Shown piece after piece: positions 1 through 5,504 of a stretch of DNA of 8,758 nt. The DNA comes from Candidatus Hydrogenedentota bacterium (lineage in GTDB: Bacteria; Hydrogenedentota; Hydrogenedentia; Hydrogenedentiales; CAITNO01): contig CAIXUF010001241.1 of assembly GCA_903922535.1 (NCBI GenBank), positions 1 through 8,758 of the forward strand. The letters run 5' to 3'. The notes beneath the pieces were generated by a model. That model saw only the letters and a list, made by a program, of their open reading frames with translations, was not told the DNA's origin and searched no databases. Every line of letters begins with the position of its first letter. Position 1 is the first letter of the stretch. The position numbers and the translations under genes were made by a program.

Positions 1-1
1 C

Positions 2-55
2 CCGTCCAGCACTTGGGCCAACGCCGCTATCAAACCCGTCGCAGGTGCCCTCTGA
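2..55 (+). CDS. possible C-terminal tail of an upstream gene (partial)
   Basis: From base 2 there is an open frame ending in TGA at 53-55. It reads as a tail of 17 residues ending in AAIKPVAGAL. Most third codon positions are G or C, as in the real genes of this window, and the composition is ordinary. The competing frame that stays open to 225 gives an arginine-rich, shadow-like peptide. No family can be recognised from so short a tail. If it is real, the gene starts left of the window and ends here; if not, the whole first 337 bases are non-coding. Confidence 0.3.
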   Translation, partial: PSSTWANAAIKPVAGAL

Positions 56-98
56 CCGGCACTGCCGCGAAAATGGGCTATTTCGCAAATGCCTCTCC

Positions 99-156
99 AG
101 AAGTGAGAATTCAGGAGGCGGAAGTCGGAATTCCAGAACAGAAGGCAGACGGGAAT
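99..156. repeat. degenerate purine-rich GAATTC repeat, about 21-nt period
   Basis: The segment AGAAGTGAGAATTC at 99-112 recurs as GGAAGTCGGAATTC at 120-133, matching at 11 of 14 positions with a 21-nt step. A more decayed GAAGG...GGGAAT copy follows at 141-156. The + strand is strongly purine-biased here, unlike the flanking DNA. From memory, such GAATTC/GAAGTC-rich spacers recur between genes in some Planctomycetes-like genomes, but I cannot verify that here. Its function is unknown. Confidence 0.5.
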
Positions 157-223
157 ATCCGCCGCACTTTGCGTCTGGCGGCCAGGGTCTGGAGGAGGTC
201 GTGTCCGCGCCATTTCACCCCCT

Positions 224-255
224 GACACCATATCCCGCTTTCCGGTGTCCATTTT
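224..255 (+). terminator. weak terminator-like inverted repeat
   Basis: GACACC at 224-229 pairs with GGTGTC at 244-249 across a 14-nt loop, and a short ATTTT run follows at 251-255. It could end transcription from the gene that may finish at 55. The stem is only 6 bp, the loop is long and the T-run is short, so this is a weak call. Confidence 0.22.
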
Positions 256-325
256 CCAGACTTGACAATGCACCGCCCGTGGATTCACCATGACGTCCCG
301 GCGCAGACACGCCCACAACCCCGCT

Positions 326-331
326 AAGGAG
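326..331 (+). promoter_or_regulatory. ribosome-binding site that fixes the oxidoreductase start
   Basis: AAGGAG lies 6 nt upstream of the ATG at 338. The upstream in-frame ATG at 290 has no comparable site and would put a 16-residue arginine/histidine-rich extension ahead of the Tat signal. The site therefore favours 338 as the start. Confidence 0.75.
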
Positions 332-337
332 TCCGGC

Positions 338-1621
338 ATGGAACAACGCAGTTTAACCCTTTCCTGCACACGGCGGCAGTTTATCCGGCGGGCCGCCGCC
401 ACCGCGGGCGTCATTGCCGCGGGCCCCAATATCATCACCTCGGCCGCGCTGGGCGCGGTGGACCGCGCCCCGGCCAGCGGGCGCATCAATGTCGGCGTCA
501 TCGGCAACGGCGGCCGTGGCTGCGACGTCATGCGCGCCTTTATGGCCCAGCCGGACGTGCAGGTGCGCGCGGTCTGCGACGTCATCGCCGACCGCCGCAA
601 CGCGGCCAAAGCCCAGGTGGACCAGGGCTACGGCAACCAGGACTGCGCCACTTACATCGACATGTTGGAACTGCTTGCCCGGCCGGACATTGACGCCGTG
701 CTCATCGCCACGGGCGACAACTGGCACTCCGGCGTGTCGATCATGGCGGCGCGCGCGGGCAAGGACATGTACTGCGAGAAGCCGATGAGCGTGACGATCG
801 CCGAATCGCGCGCGGTGTCGGACACGATGCAGCGGCTGGGCCGGGTATTTCAGTGCGGCACGCAGCGGCGCAGCATCGGCAATTTCCGCTTCGCCGCGCA
901 TCTGGCGCGCAGTGGCAAACTGGGCCGTCTCACCGAACTGCACGCCGAGGAGGCGGGCGGACTGCAGAATTTCAACGGAGAAACGCTTCCGGCGGAGCCG
1001 GAGCCGGCCCGGGAGGTGGTGGACTGGAACCGCTGGCTGGGCCCGGCGCAGTGGCGCCCCTACAACGCGAAGTACTGGTCGCGCGGCTTCTGGAGCAACC
1101 ACACGGACTTCAGCGGCGCTTCCATCACCGAATGGGGCAGCCACACGGTCGACCTTTGCCAGTGGGCAGCCAGTGCCGACGACACCGGCCCCACCGAATT
1201 CTACACCGAGGGCAACCGCCACATCGGACGCTATGCCAACGGACTGAAGATTGTCATCCGCACGGGACTGCGTTTCGGCTCGTGCCCGGTCCGCTTCGAA
1301 GGCGAAGAGGGCTGGGTGGAAACGGGCGACTCCGGCCTAATCGACGCCTATCCCAAGTCGCTGCTACAAGACCGCAACTTTGAGGGCGGCTATCCGCCGG
1401 ACAACCACGTGCGCGCGTTTCTGGACTGCGTCAAAACGCGCCAGCAGACCATCTCGAACGCCGAGGTGGCCCACCGGTCCATTTCCGTGTGCCACGTGGC
1501 CAACATCTCCAAGCGGCTGGGCCGCCCCGTCATTTGGGACCCGGCAACGGAAACCTGTCTCGGCGACGACGAGGCCAACCGGTTGCGGTCACGGGCCTAT
1601 CGCGAGCCTTGGTATCTGTGA
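338..1621 (+). CDS. Tat-exported Gfo/Idh/MocA family oxidoreductase
   Basis: This encodes a 427-residue NAD(P)-dependent oxidoreductase of the Gfo/Idh/MocA class, which acts on sugars, cyclitols or their derivatives. The N-terminus is a Tat signal: TRRQFI with twin arginines at residues 12-13, then an Ala-rich hydrophobic stretch, so the enzyme should be exported folded with its cofactor. The Rossmann nucleotide-binding loop GVIGNGGRG is at 53-61. The family EKP motif, with its catalytic-site lysine, is at 147-149. The C-terminal half carries WGSHTVD with His269 and Asp272, as expected for the substrate-side domain. The length is typical for the exported subgroup common in Planctomycetes-like bacteria. 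The start is ATG 338 because of the AAGGAG just before it; an in-frame ATG at 290 is possible. The substrate cannot be read from sequence. The next gene is 167 nt away, so co-transcription is uncertain. Confidence 0.93.
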   Translation: MEQRSLTLSCTRRQFIRRAAATAGVIAAGPNIITSAALGAVDRAPASGRINVGVIGNGGRGCDVMRAFMAQPDVQVRAVCDVIADRRNAAKAQVDQGYGNQDCATYIDMLELLARPDIDAVLIATGDNWHSGVSIMAARAGKDMYCEKPMSVTIAESRAVSDTMQRLGRVFQCGTQRRSIGNFRFAAHLARSGKLGRLTELHAEEAGGLQNFNGETLPAEPEPAREVVDWNRWLGPAQWRPYNAKYWSRGFWSNHTDFSGASITEWGSHTVDLCQWAASADDTGPTEFYTEGNRHIGRYANGLKIVIRTGLRFGSCPVRFEGEEGWVETGDSGLIDAYPKSLLQDRNFEGGYPPDNHVRAFLDCVKTRQQTISNAEVAHRSISVCHVANISKRLGRPVIWDPATETCLGDDEANRLRSRAYREPWYL

Positions 1622-1653
1622 GAGCAAAAGAACGGGCGCGTCGCGCCAAAGCC

Positions 1654-1707
1654 AAAGACAATATGGACGATATGGACAGCATGGACAAAATGGACAGAGT
1701 TCGACAG
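1654..1707 (+). repeat. 9-nt tandem array, consensus ATGGACNNN
   Basis: Four clean units, ATGGACGAT, ATGGACAGC, ATGGACAAA and ATGGACAGA, occupy 1663-1698. They are flanked by a degenerate unit on each side (1654-1662 and 1699-1707). The array lies in the spacer after the oxidoreductase. The period is a multiple of three, and the array sits in frame with the downstream HEAT gene with no stop between, so it could be read as Met-Asp-X triplets. I treat it as non-coding because the true start, with its signal peptide, lies downstream. A related array of opposite orientation follows the HEAT gene at 3738-3782. Confidence 0.8.
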
Positions 1708-1730
1708 GACGACTGCCATTTGATGACGAA

Positions 1731-1760
1731 GCTTGACAGGCGGGGGTGCCTGTCCCAAGC
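1731..1760. repeat. REP-like hairpin upstream of the HEAT gene
   Basis: ACAGGC at 1736-1741 pairs with GCCTGT at 1748-1753 around a 6-nt GGGGGT loop. The stem is extended by GCTTG (1731-1735) pairing with CAAGC (1756-1760), leaving a CC bulge, for 11 bp in all. No T-run follows, so it does not look like an intrinsic terminator. The compact GC-rich shape resembles repetitive extragenic palindromes of the kind mobilised by REP-associated tyrosine transposases, but no such transposase is in the window. It would lie in the leader of the HEAT gene if transcription starts upstream of it. Confidence 0.55.
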
Positions 1761-1772
1761 AAAGCAACCTTT

Positions 1773-1779
1773 GGAAAGG
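1773..1779 (+). promoter_or_regulatory. ribosome-binding site supporting a GTG start
   Basis: GGAAAGG lies 9 nt before GTG 1789 but 15 nt before the in-frame ATG at 1795. The spacing favours the GTG, although it is not a perfect Shine-Dalgarno match. The two starts differ by only two residues. Confidence 0.45.
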
Positions 1780-1788
1780 TCACATTTC

Positions 1789-3720
1789 GTGAAAATGAAG
1801 TCGTTGTTGCCGGTTGCCCTGATTCTTCTGTCAATTCTGGCCGTGCCCGCCTTGCGCGTGGCTGCCGCTGATGCCGGCGCCGAGGCAAAATGGCTCGCCG
1901 TGCTTGACAGCGGCGCGGGTTGGAACGAAAAACAGCAGGCCTGCCGTGAGCTGCGCGTCGTCGGCACGGTCCAGTCGCTGCCCGAACTGGCCGCGCTGCT
2001 GACGGACCCGCAGCTTTCCGGTTACGCGCGCTTTGCTTTGGAAGAGATGCGCTATCCCGAGGTGGACGCGCTGTTGCACGACGCCCTGGGAAAGGCCACG
2101 GGGCCGCAGCAGGTCGGCATCGTGATTACCATGGGCGCCCGGCGTGACGCGTCGGCCGCGCCCCTCCTGGCACCGCTGCTGGAAAGCGCCGATGCGGACC
2201 TCGCCCGCGCCGTGGCCGGAGCGCTTGGACGCATCGCCACCGCCGAGTCCGTCGAGACATTGATGCAGTTCCGCGGCAAGGCCCCGGAAGCCGCCCGTTT
2301 CCCGGCGGAAGAGGGACTGCTCGCCGCCGCGCAGCGTTGGACGGCGGAGAAGGAGGGCGATCAGGCAGCGCCCATTCTGGAGGCGCTCATCGCCCCCGGA
2401 GCCAAGGCGAACGTGCGCATGGGTGCCTTCTACCTGCTCGCAGCCGCACAACCCGACAAAGCCCCGGACCGCCTGCTCGCGGCGCTGGCCGGCGACGACG
2501 CCGACCTGCGCGACATGGCTGCCCGCATCATTTCCGAGACAAAAGGCACCGAACTGACCGCCCGATACGCCGCCGCGTTGCCGACCCTGTCCGCCAACGG
2601 CCAGGCCACGCTCGTGCGCGCCCTGGCCGGCCGCCGTGATGCCGCCGCGCATCCGGCCGTCGTGCAGGCCATAGACAGCACTGAAAAGAACGTCAAGCTC
2701 GCCGCGCTCAAGGCGCTCGCCACCCTTGGCAATGCCGGGGATGTGGCGCGTCTCGCCGCGCTCATGGGCGGCGACGACGCGGACGCCGCCGGCACAGCCC
2801 GGGCCACGCTGGCCACCATTGAGGGCGCCGAGGTGGATGCTGCCATCACCGCGGCCCTTGCCGCGGCCCCGGCCGCCGTGCAGGCGAAACTGCTGGACCT
2901 GTTGCTGGACCGCCGCGCCGAACAGGCGCTGCCCATGGCCGCGGAGCAGGTGCGCAGCGGTGACGCCGCCGTGCGCCAGGCGGCACTGCGCACGCTCGCC
3001 GTGCTGGGCACGAAAGACAACGCGGCACTGATTATCGCCGCCGTCGACACCGCACCGGACACCGCCGGGCGCAGTGACGCCGAAAACGCGCTGGGCAGCC
3101 TCTGCGCCCGCTGCGGCAACGACGCGCTGCCGGTGGTCATCAACGCGATGGGCTGCTCCAAGATCGAATCCCGCACCGCCCTGTTGCGCGCCGTGGGCCG
3201 CGCGGGCGGCGCCAAGGCGCTGGAATGCGTCGTGCAGTCGCTCAATGATCCCGACGAAACCTTCCGCAACGAGGCGCTGCGCGAACTGTCCGACTGGCCC
3301 ACGGCGGACGCCGCCCCGCAACTGCTCGAACTGGCCAAGAGCGACCAGGAGAACCGGCACGTGCTGGGGCTGCGCGGCTACATCCGCCTGGCCCGCGCCA
3401 GCGCCGACCCGGCCGGCAAGGCCGCGATGCTCACCGCCGCCATGGGACTGACCAGGCAGCCCGAGGAAAAATGGCAGGTGCTGGCCGCGTGGGGCACGCT
3501 CAAGACCGTGCAGTCGCTCGATGCGCTTCTGCCCTTCCTGCAGGACCCGCAGGTGAAAAACGAGGCTGGTTCGGCCATTATCGCGGTCGCCACGGAACTG
3601 GCGAAAGCCGGCGGCGACAGCAAGACCCGCGCCGTGGGCGCGCTCAAGGCCGTGGTGGCCACCTGTGACAATCCGGCAGTGCTGGAAAGCGCCAACCGTG
3701 TGCTGGCCCCACTGGGCTGA
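1789..3720 (+). CDS. secreted HEAT-repeat protein
   Basis: This encodes a 643-residue protein built almost wholly of short amphipathic helical pairs of the HEAT / PBS-lyase type. Recurrent blocks such as AALLTDPQ, APLLESADAD and VVQSLNDPDE are each followed by an Ala/Leu-rich helix, at intervals of about 30-40 residues. It starts with a classical Sec signal peptide: Lys-rich n-region, hydrophobic core LLPVALILLSILAV, and a cleavage region around VAAADA near residue 27. No catalytic domain, membrane anchor or C-terminal sorting signal is seen, so it is probably a periplasmic or extracellular binding scaffold. GTG 1789 is chosen on ribosome-binding-site spacing; ATG 1795 is the alternative. The frame is open back to 1489 through the 9-nt array, but that extension would bury the signal peptide. 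Secreted HEAT proteins often neighbour Gfo/Idh oxidoreductases in Planctomycetes-like genomes. The binding partner is unknown. Confidence 0.87.
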   Translation: MKMKSLLPVALILLSILAVPALRVAAADAGAEAKWLAVLDSGAGWNEKQQACRELRVVGTVQSLPELAALLTDPQLSGYARFALEEMRYPEVDALLHDALGKATGPQQVGIVITMGARRDASAAPLLAPLLESADADLARAVAGALGRIATAESVETLMQFRGKAPEAARFPAEEGLLAAAQRWTAEKEGDQAAPILEALIAPGAKANVRMGAFYLLAAAQPDKAPDRLLAALAGDDADLRDMAARIISETKGTELTARYAAALPTLSANGQATLVRALAGRRDAAAHPAVVQAIDSTEKNVKLAALKALATLGNAGDVARLAALMGGDDADAAGTARATLATIEGAEVDAAITAALAAAPAAVQAKLLDLLLDRRAEQALPMAAEQVRSGDAAVRQAALRTLAVLGTKDNAALIIAAVDTAPDTAGRSDAENALGSLCARCGNDALPVVINAMGCSKIESRTALLRAVGRAGGAKALECVVQSLNDPDETFRNEALRELSDWPTADAAPQLLELAKSDQENRHVLGLRGYIRLARASADPAGKAAMLTAAMGLTRQPEEKWQVLAAWGTLKTVQSLDALLPFLQDPQVKNEAGSAIIAVATELAKAGGDSKTRAVGALKAVVATCDNPAVLESANRVLAPLG

Positions 3721-3737
3721 AACCAAGCAAGAATATG

Positions 3738-3782
3738 GCATCCACCATACTTCCCATATCTCGCATGCTTCCCATAATTCCC
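3738..3782 (-). repeat. 9-nt tandem array, minus-strand consensus GGGAAGTAT
   Basis: Five 9-nt units start 18 nt after the HEAT stop codon. On the + strand they are GCATCCACC (degenerate), ATACTTCCC, ATATCTCGC, ATGCTTCCC and ATAATTCCC. Read on the - strand they give units of the form GGGAAGTAT, i.e. an ATGGGAAGN series. That resembles the ATGGACNNN array at 1654-1707 in period and in the ATGG core, but on the opposite strand. It lies in the 103-nt spacer before the esterase gene, ahead of that gene's ribosome-binding site. Its function is unknown. Confidence 0.7.
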
Positions 3783-3809
3783 AGGAACACCACGGCATGA
3801 ACCCCAATC

Positions 3810-3814
3810 AAGGA
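3810..3814 (+). promoter_or_regulatory. ribosome-binding site that fixes the esterase start
   Basis: AAGGA lies 9 nt before ATG 3824. This start gives a compact signal peptide beginning MRRPLQF. The in-frame ATG at 3797 also has an upstream AGGA (3783-3786, 10 nt), but it would add nine polar residues before the signal peptide. Confidence 0.6.
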
Positions 3815-3823
3815 ACCTCCACC

Positions 3824-5287
3824 ATGCGTCGCCCCCTCCAGTTCTCTGTCCTTATCGCCTGTCTGTGCCTCGCCGCCGCCAGCGCTCCGGCGCTGACCGT
3901 AAAGGAAGGCCTTGTGCCTTACCAGGTTGTCCAGTGCAACAGTGACGGCAAGGCCGCACTCTCCCTTGCTGGCGCAAGCGATGCCGCCGGGACAGTCCAA
4001 ACGCGCCTTGTGGGCGTGCAAAAGGAAGTGCTCCCCTGGACCGATTTCGGCAAGTCCGCCGGCGGGGCATGGTCCGGCACCCTCGAGGGCGCGCCCGTGG
4101 GCGGTCCCTACCGCGTGGAACTGCGGCTGAACGACACTGCGGGCAAAACGCTGGAGCAGACCGCCGTTCCGGAGGTCCTCGTCGGCGATGTGTGGGTGCT
4201 GGCGGGACAGTCCAACATGCAGGGCGTGGGCAACCGGGTCAACGTCGAGGAACCCCACCCGCAGGTGCACACCTTCGCGATGAACTACGAGTGGCGCCTC
4301 GCCCAGGAACCGCTGCACACGCTGGCCGAATCACCCGACCCGGTGCACGCAAATTTCAAGACCGATGAGGATCGACAGAAGGCGATCCATGACTGGCGCG
4401 ACGGGGCCAAGGGCGCCGGACTGGGCATCGCTTTCGCCAAGGAAATGGTCAAGCGCACGGGTCGGCCTGTGGGGCTCATCGCCTCGTCCCACGGCGGCAC
4501 CAGCATGGCCCAGTGGGACCCGACCCTGCGGGATCAGGGGGGCAACTCGCTCTATGGCTCCATGTGCCAACAGGTGCTCGCCGCCGGCGGCAGGAAGGTG
4601 CGCGGGGTGCTGTGGTACCAGGGTGAATCGGACGCCAACGACAATGCCCAGCCCGTGTACCGCGAAAAGATGAAGCAGCTTGTCGCCGCCATGCGCGCCG
4701 ATTCGGGCATTCCCGACCTGCCTTTCTACTATGTGCAGATCGGGCGCTTTACCGGCAAACCGGAATCCTTCAGCAAGTGGAACGCCATCCAGATGGACGA
4801 ACTTGCGCTCGAAGCCGACTTGACGCCGGGTGCCATGACCCCGGCCATCGACCTTTCGCTCAATGACGGCATCCATGCCGGCACCGCCGGGCTGAAGACC
4901 CTCGGTTACCGCCTGGCCTGCCTGGCCGAGCATGACCTCTTCGCCGGAAAGACCCTGCGCGGGCCGCGCCTTGAGAAGATCGAGGTTGCGGGCACCCCAT
5001 ACGGGGGCCAGGTGCGCGTGAGGTTCAATTCAATCAACGGCGCGCTTGCCGCCGCCGGACGCCTCTCCGGATTCACCATCAGCGAGGGGCCGGACGGTCC
5101 CGACGCCCCGTGCATTTTCAACCAGGAAATTGATCCGGGCGACCCGGCAGTCGCGATCGTGTGGTTCGACAAACTGCCCGAAAACCCGCACCTTTGGTAC
5201 GGCCGCAGCCTGAACCCCTACTGCAACCTGACCGACCAGGTCAACATGGCCGCCCCGGTCATGGGACCCATTCCCATCAGGCAGTAG
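3824..5287 (+). CDS. secreted sialate O-acetylesterase-type SGNH esterase
   Basis: This encodes a 487-residue esterase of the sialate O-acetylesterase (SASA, DUF303) family, which removes O-acetyl groups from sialic acids or other acetylated sugars. A Sec signal peptide (MRRPLQF, then a hydrophobic core ending near APA) predicts export. A beta-rich N-terminal region of about 100 residues comes before the hydrolase core. The nucleophile block is LAGQSNM, with Ser130. The second block is HGGTSMAQW at 223-231. The third is WYQGESD at 264-270, and the Asp-His pair is in DGIH (Asp348, His351). All expected SGNH catalytic blocks are intact. A beta-type tail follows to the TAG stop. ATG 3824 is preferred over ATG 3797 and the much longer frame from 3665, which overlaps the HEAT gene. 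The substrate is undetermined: the family also includes xylan and other polysaccharide acetylesterases, and the GH16 gene nearby favours a polysaccharide role. Confidence 0.92.
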   Translation: MRRPLQFSVLIACLCLAAASAPALTVKEGLVPYQVVQCNSDGKAALSLAGASDAAGTVQTRLVGVQKEVLPWTDFGKSAGGAWSGTLEGAPVGGPYRVELRLNDTAGKTLEQTAVPEVLVGDVWVLAGQSNMQGVGNRVNVEEPHPQVHTFAMNYEWRLAQEPLHTLAESPDPVHANFKTDEDRQKAIHDWRDGAKGAGLGIAFAKEMVKRTGRPVGLIASSHGGTSMAQWDPTLRDQGGNSLYGSMCQQVLAAGGRKVRGVLWYQGESDANDNAQPVYREKMKQLVAAMRADSGIPDLPFYYVQIGRFTGKPESFSKWNAIQMDELALEADLTPGAMTPAIDLSLNDGIHAGTAGLKTLGYRLACLAEHDLFAGKTLRGPRLEKIEVAGTPYGGQVRVRFNSINGALAAAGRLSGFTISEGPDGPDAPCIFNQEIDPGDPAVAIVWFDKLPENPHLWYGRSLNPYCNLTDQVNMAAPVMGPIPIRQ

Positions 5288-5316
5288 GCGCACAAGGACG
5301 CCCTTCTTTAGTGCGC
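5288..5316 (+). terminator. hairpin right after the esterase stop (weak terminator candidate)
   Basis: GCGCAC at 5288-5293 pairs with GTGCGC at 5311-5316, and inside it AAGG (5294-5297) pairs with CCTT (5302-5305). The stem abuts the TAG stop, a natural place for a terminator, but no T-run follows, so rho-independent termination is not shown. Confidence 0.35.
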
Positions 5317-5340
5317 GCAGCCATGCCACGAAAGACGAAG

Positions 5341-5387
5341 TGCAGTTTCGCGGGTACGTGCATCCCAAATGCAGTTTTGGGGACGAG
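5341..5387. repeat. TGCAGTTT direct repeat with nested palindrome
   Basis: TGCAGTTT occurs at 5341-5348 and again at 5370-5377, a 29-nt step, each followed by a G-rich GGG-AC-like stretch. Between and across them, CCCAAA at 5364-5369 pairs with TTTGGG at 5376-5381. An alternative stem pairs TGCAT (5359-5363) with ATGCA (5369-5373). This looks like a decayed copy of a CCCAAACTGCAGTTTGGG-type extragenic palindrome, a motif I recall from other bacterial genomes but cannot verify here. Confidence 0.4.
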
Positions 5388-5393
5388 AGCAAC

Positions 5394-5421
5394 ATCCCCC
5401 TAAATCCCCCTCAAAGGGGGA
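5394..5421. repeat. REP-like palindrome of C5/G5 type
   Basis: ATCCCCCT occurs twice 10 nt apart (5394-5401 and 5404-5411). The second copy pairs with AGGGGGA: TCCCCCT at 5405-5411 against AGGGGGA at 5415-5421 with a 3-nt CAA loop. This layout of two C5 blocks followed by one G5 block resembles a known style of scattered bacterial extragenic repeat or MITE end. No transposase lies nearby. It sits about 80 nt upstream of the membrane-protein gene. Confidence 0.6.
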
Positions 5422-5504
5422 CTTTGATGCCCCGCTGGCCAGTGCGTTGGCAAATGTGCCTGTAACGAAGAAACGGCAAAGTTTAACCACCAGGACCCGA
5501 GACG

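Larger units (their letters stand above)
56..337. other. non-coding stretch upstream of the oxidoreductase gene
   Basis: I find no convincing gene here. The stretch holds a degenerate purine-rich repeat (99-156). It also holds an imperfect hairpin at 159-181, where CCGC and CGCA pair with TGCG and GCGG across a 3-nt loop and a 4-nt bulge, and a 6-bp inverted repeat at 224-249. A perfect TTGACA lies at 262-267, but no good -10 box follows at 16-18 nt. The small open frames (13-225 and 45-293) cross the repeat, start without ribosome-binding sites and look like no protein family. Confidence 0.5.

Noticed and set aside
13..225. Open frame of 70 codons crossing the purine-rich repeat
   Set aside because: It has an arginine-rich, shadow-like composition, no ribosome-binding site at its ATG and no recognisable fold; much of it is translated repeat.
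262..290. Perfect TTGACA at 262-267 as a -35 box for the oxidoreductase gene
   Set aside because: At 16-18 nt downstream the hexamers (TTCACC, TCACCA, CACCAT) are poor -10 boxes, so the promoter is not supported.
1654..1707. The 9-nt array as a CRISPR array
   Set aside because: The units are contiguous with no spacers and are far shorter than CRISPR repeats; no cas gene is present.
1831..3807. Long minus-strand open frame of 658 codons opposite the HEAT gene
   Set aside because: It is Gly/Arg/His-rich and lies antisense to a clear HEAT-repeat protein with a signal peptide. High GC keeps the frame open; the first residues are translated 9-nt repeat.
5394..5421. C5/G5 palindrome as an intrinsic terminator of the esterase gene
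   Set aside because: The sequence after the stem is ACTTTGATGC, with no proper T-run, and the stem is over 100 nt from the stop codon; a REP-like repeat fits better.
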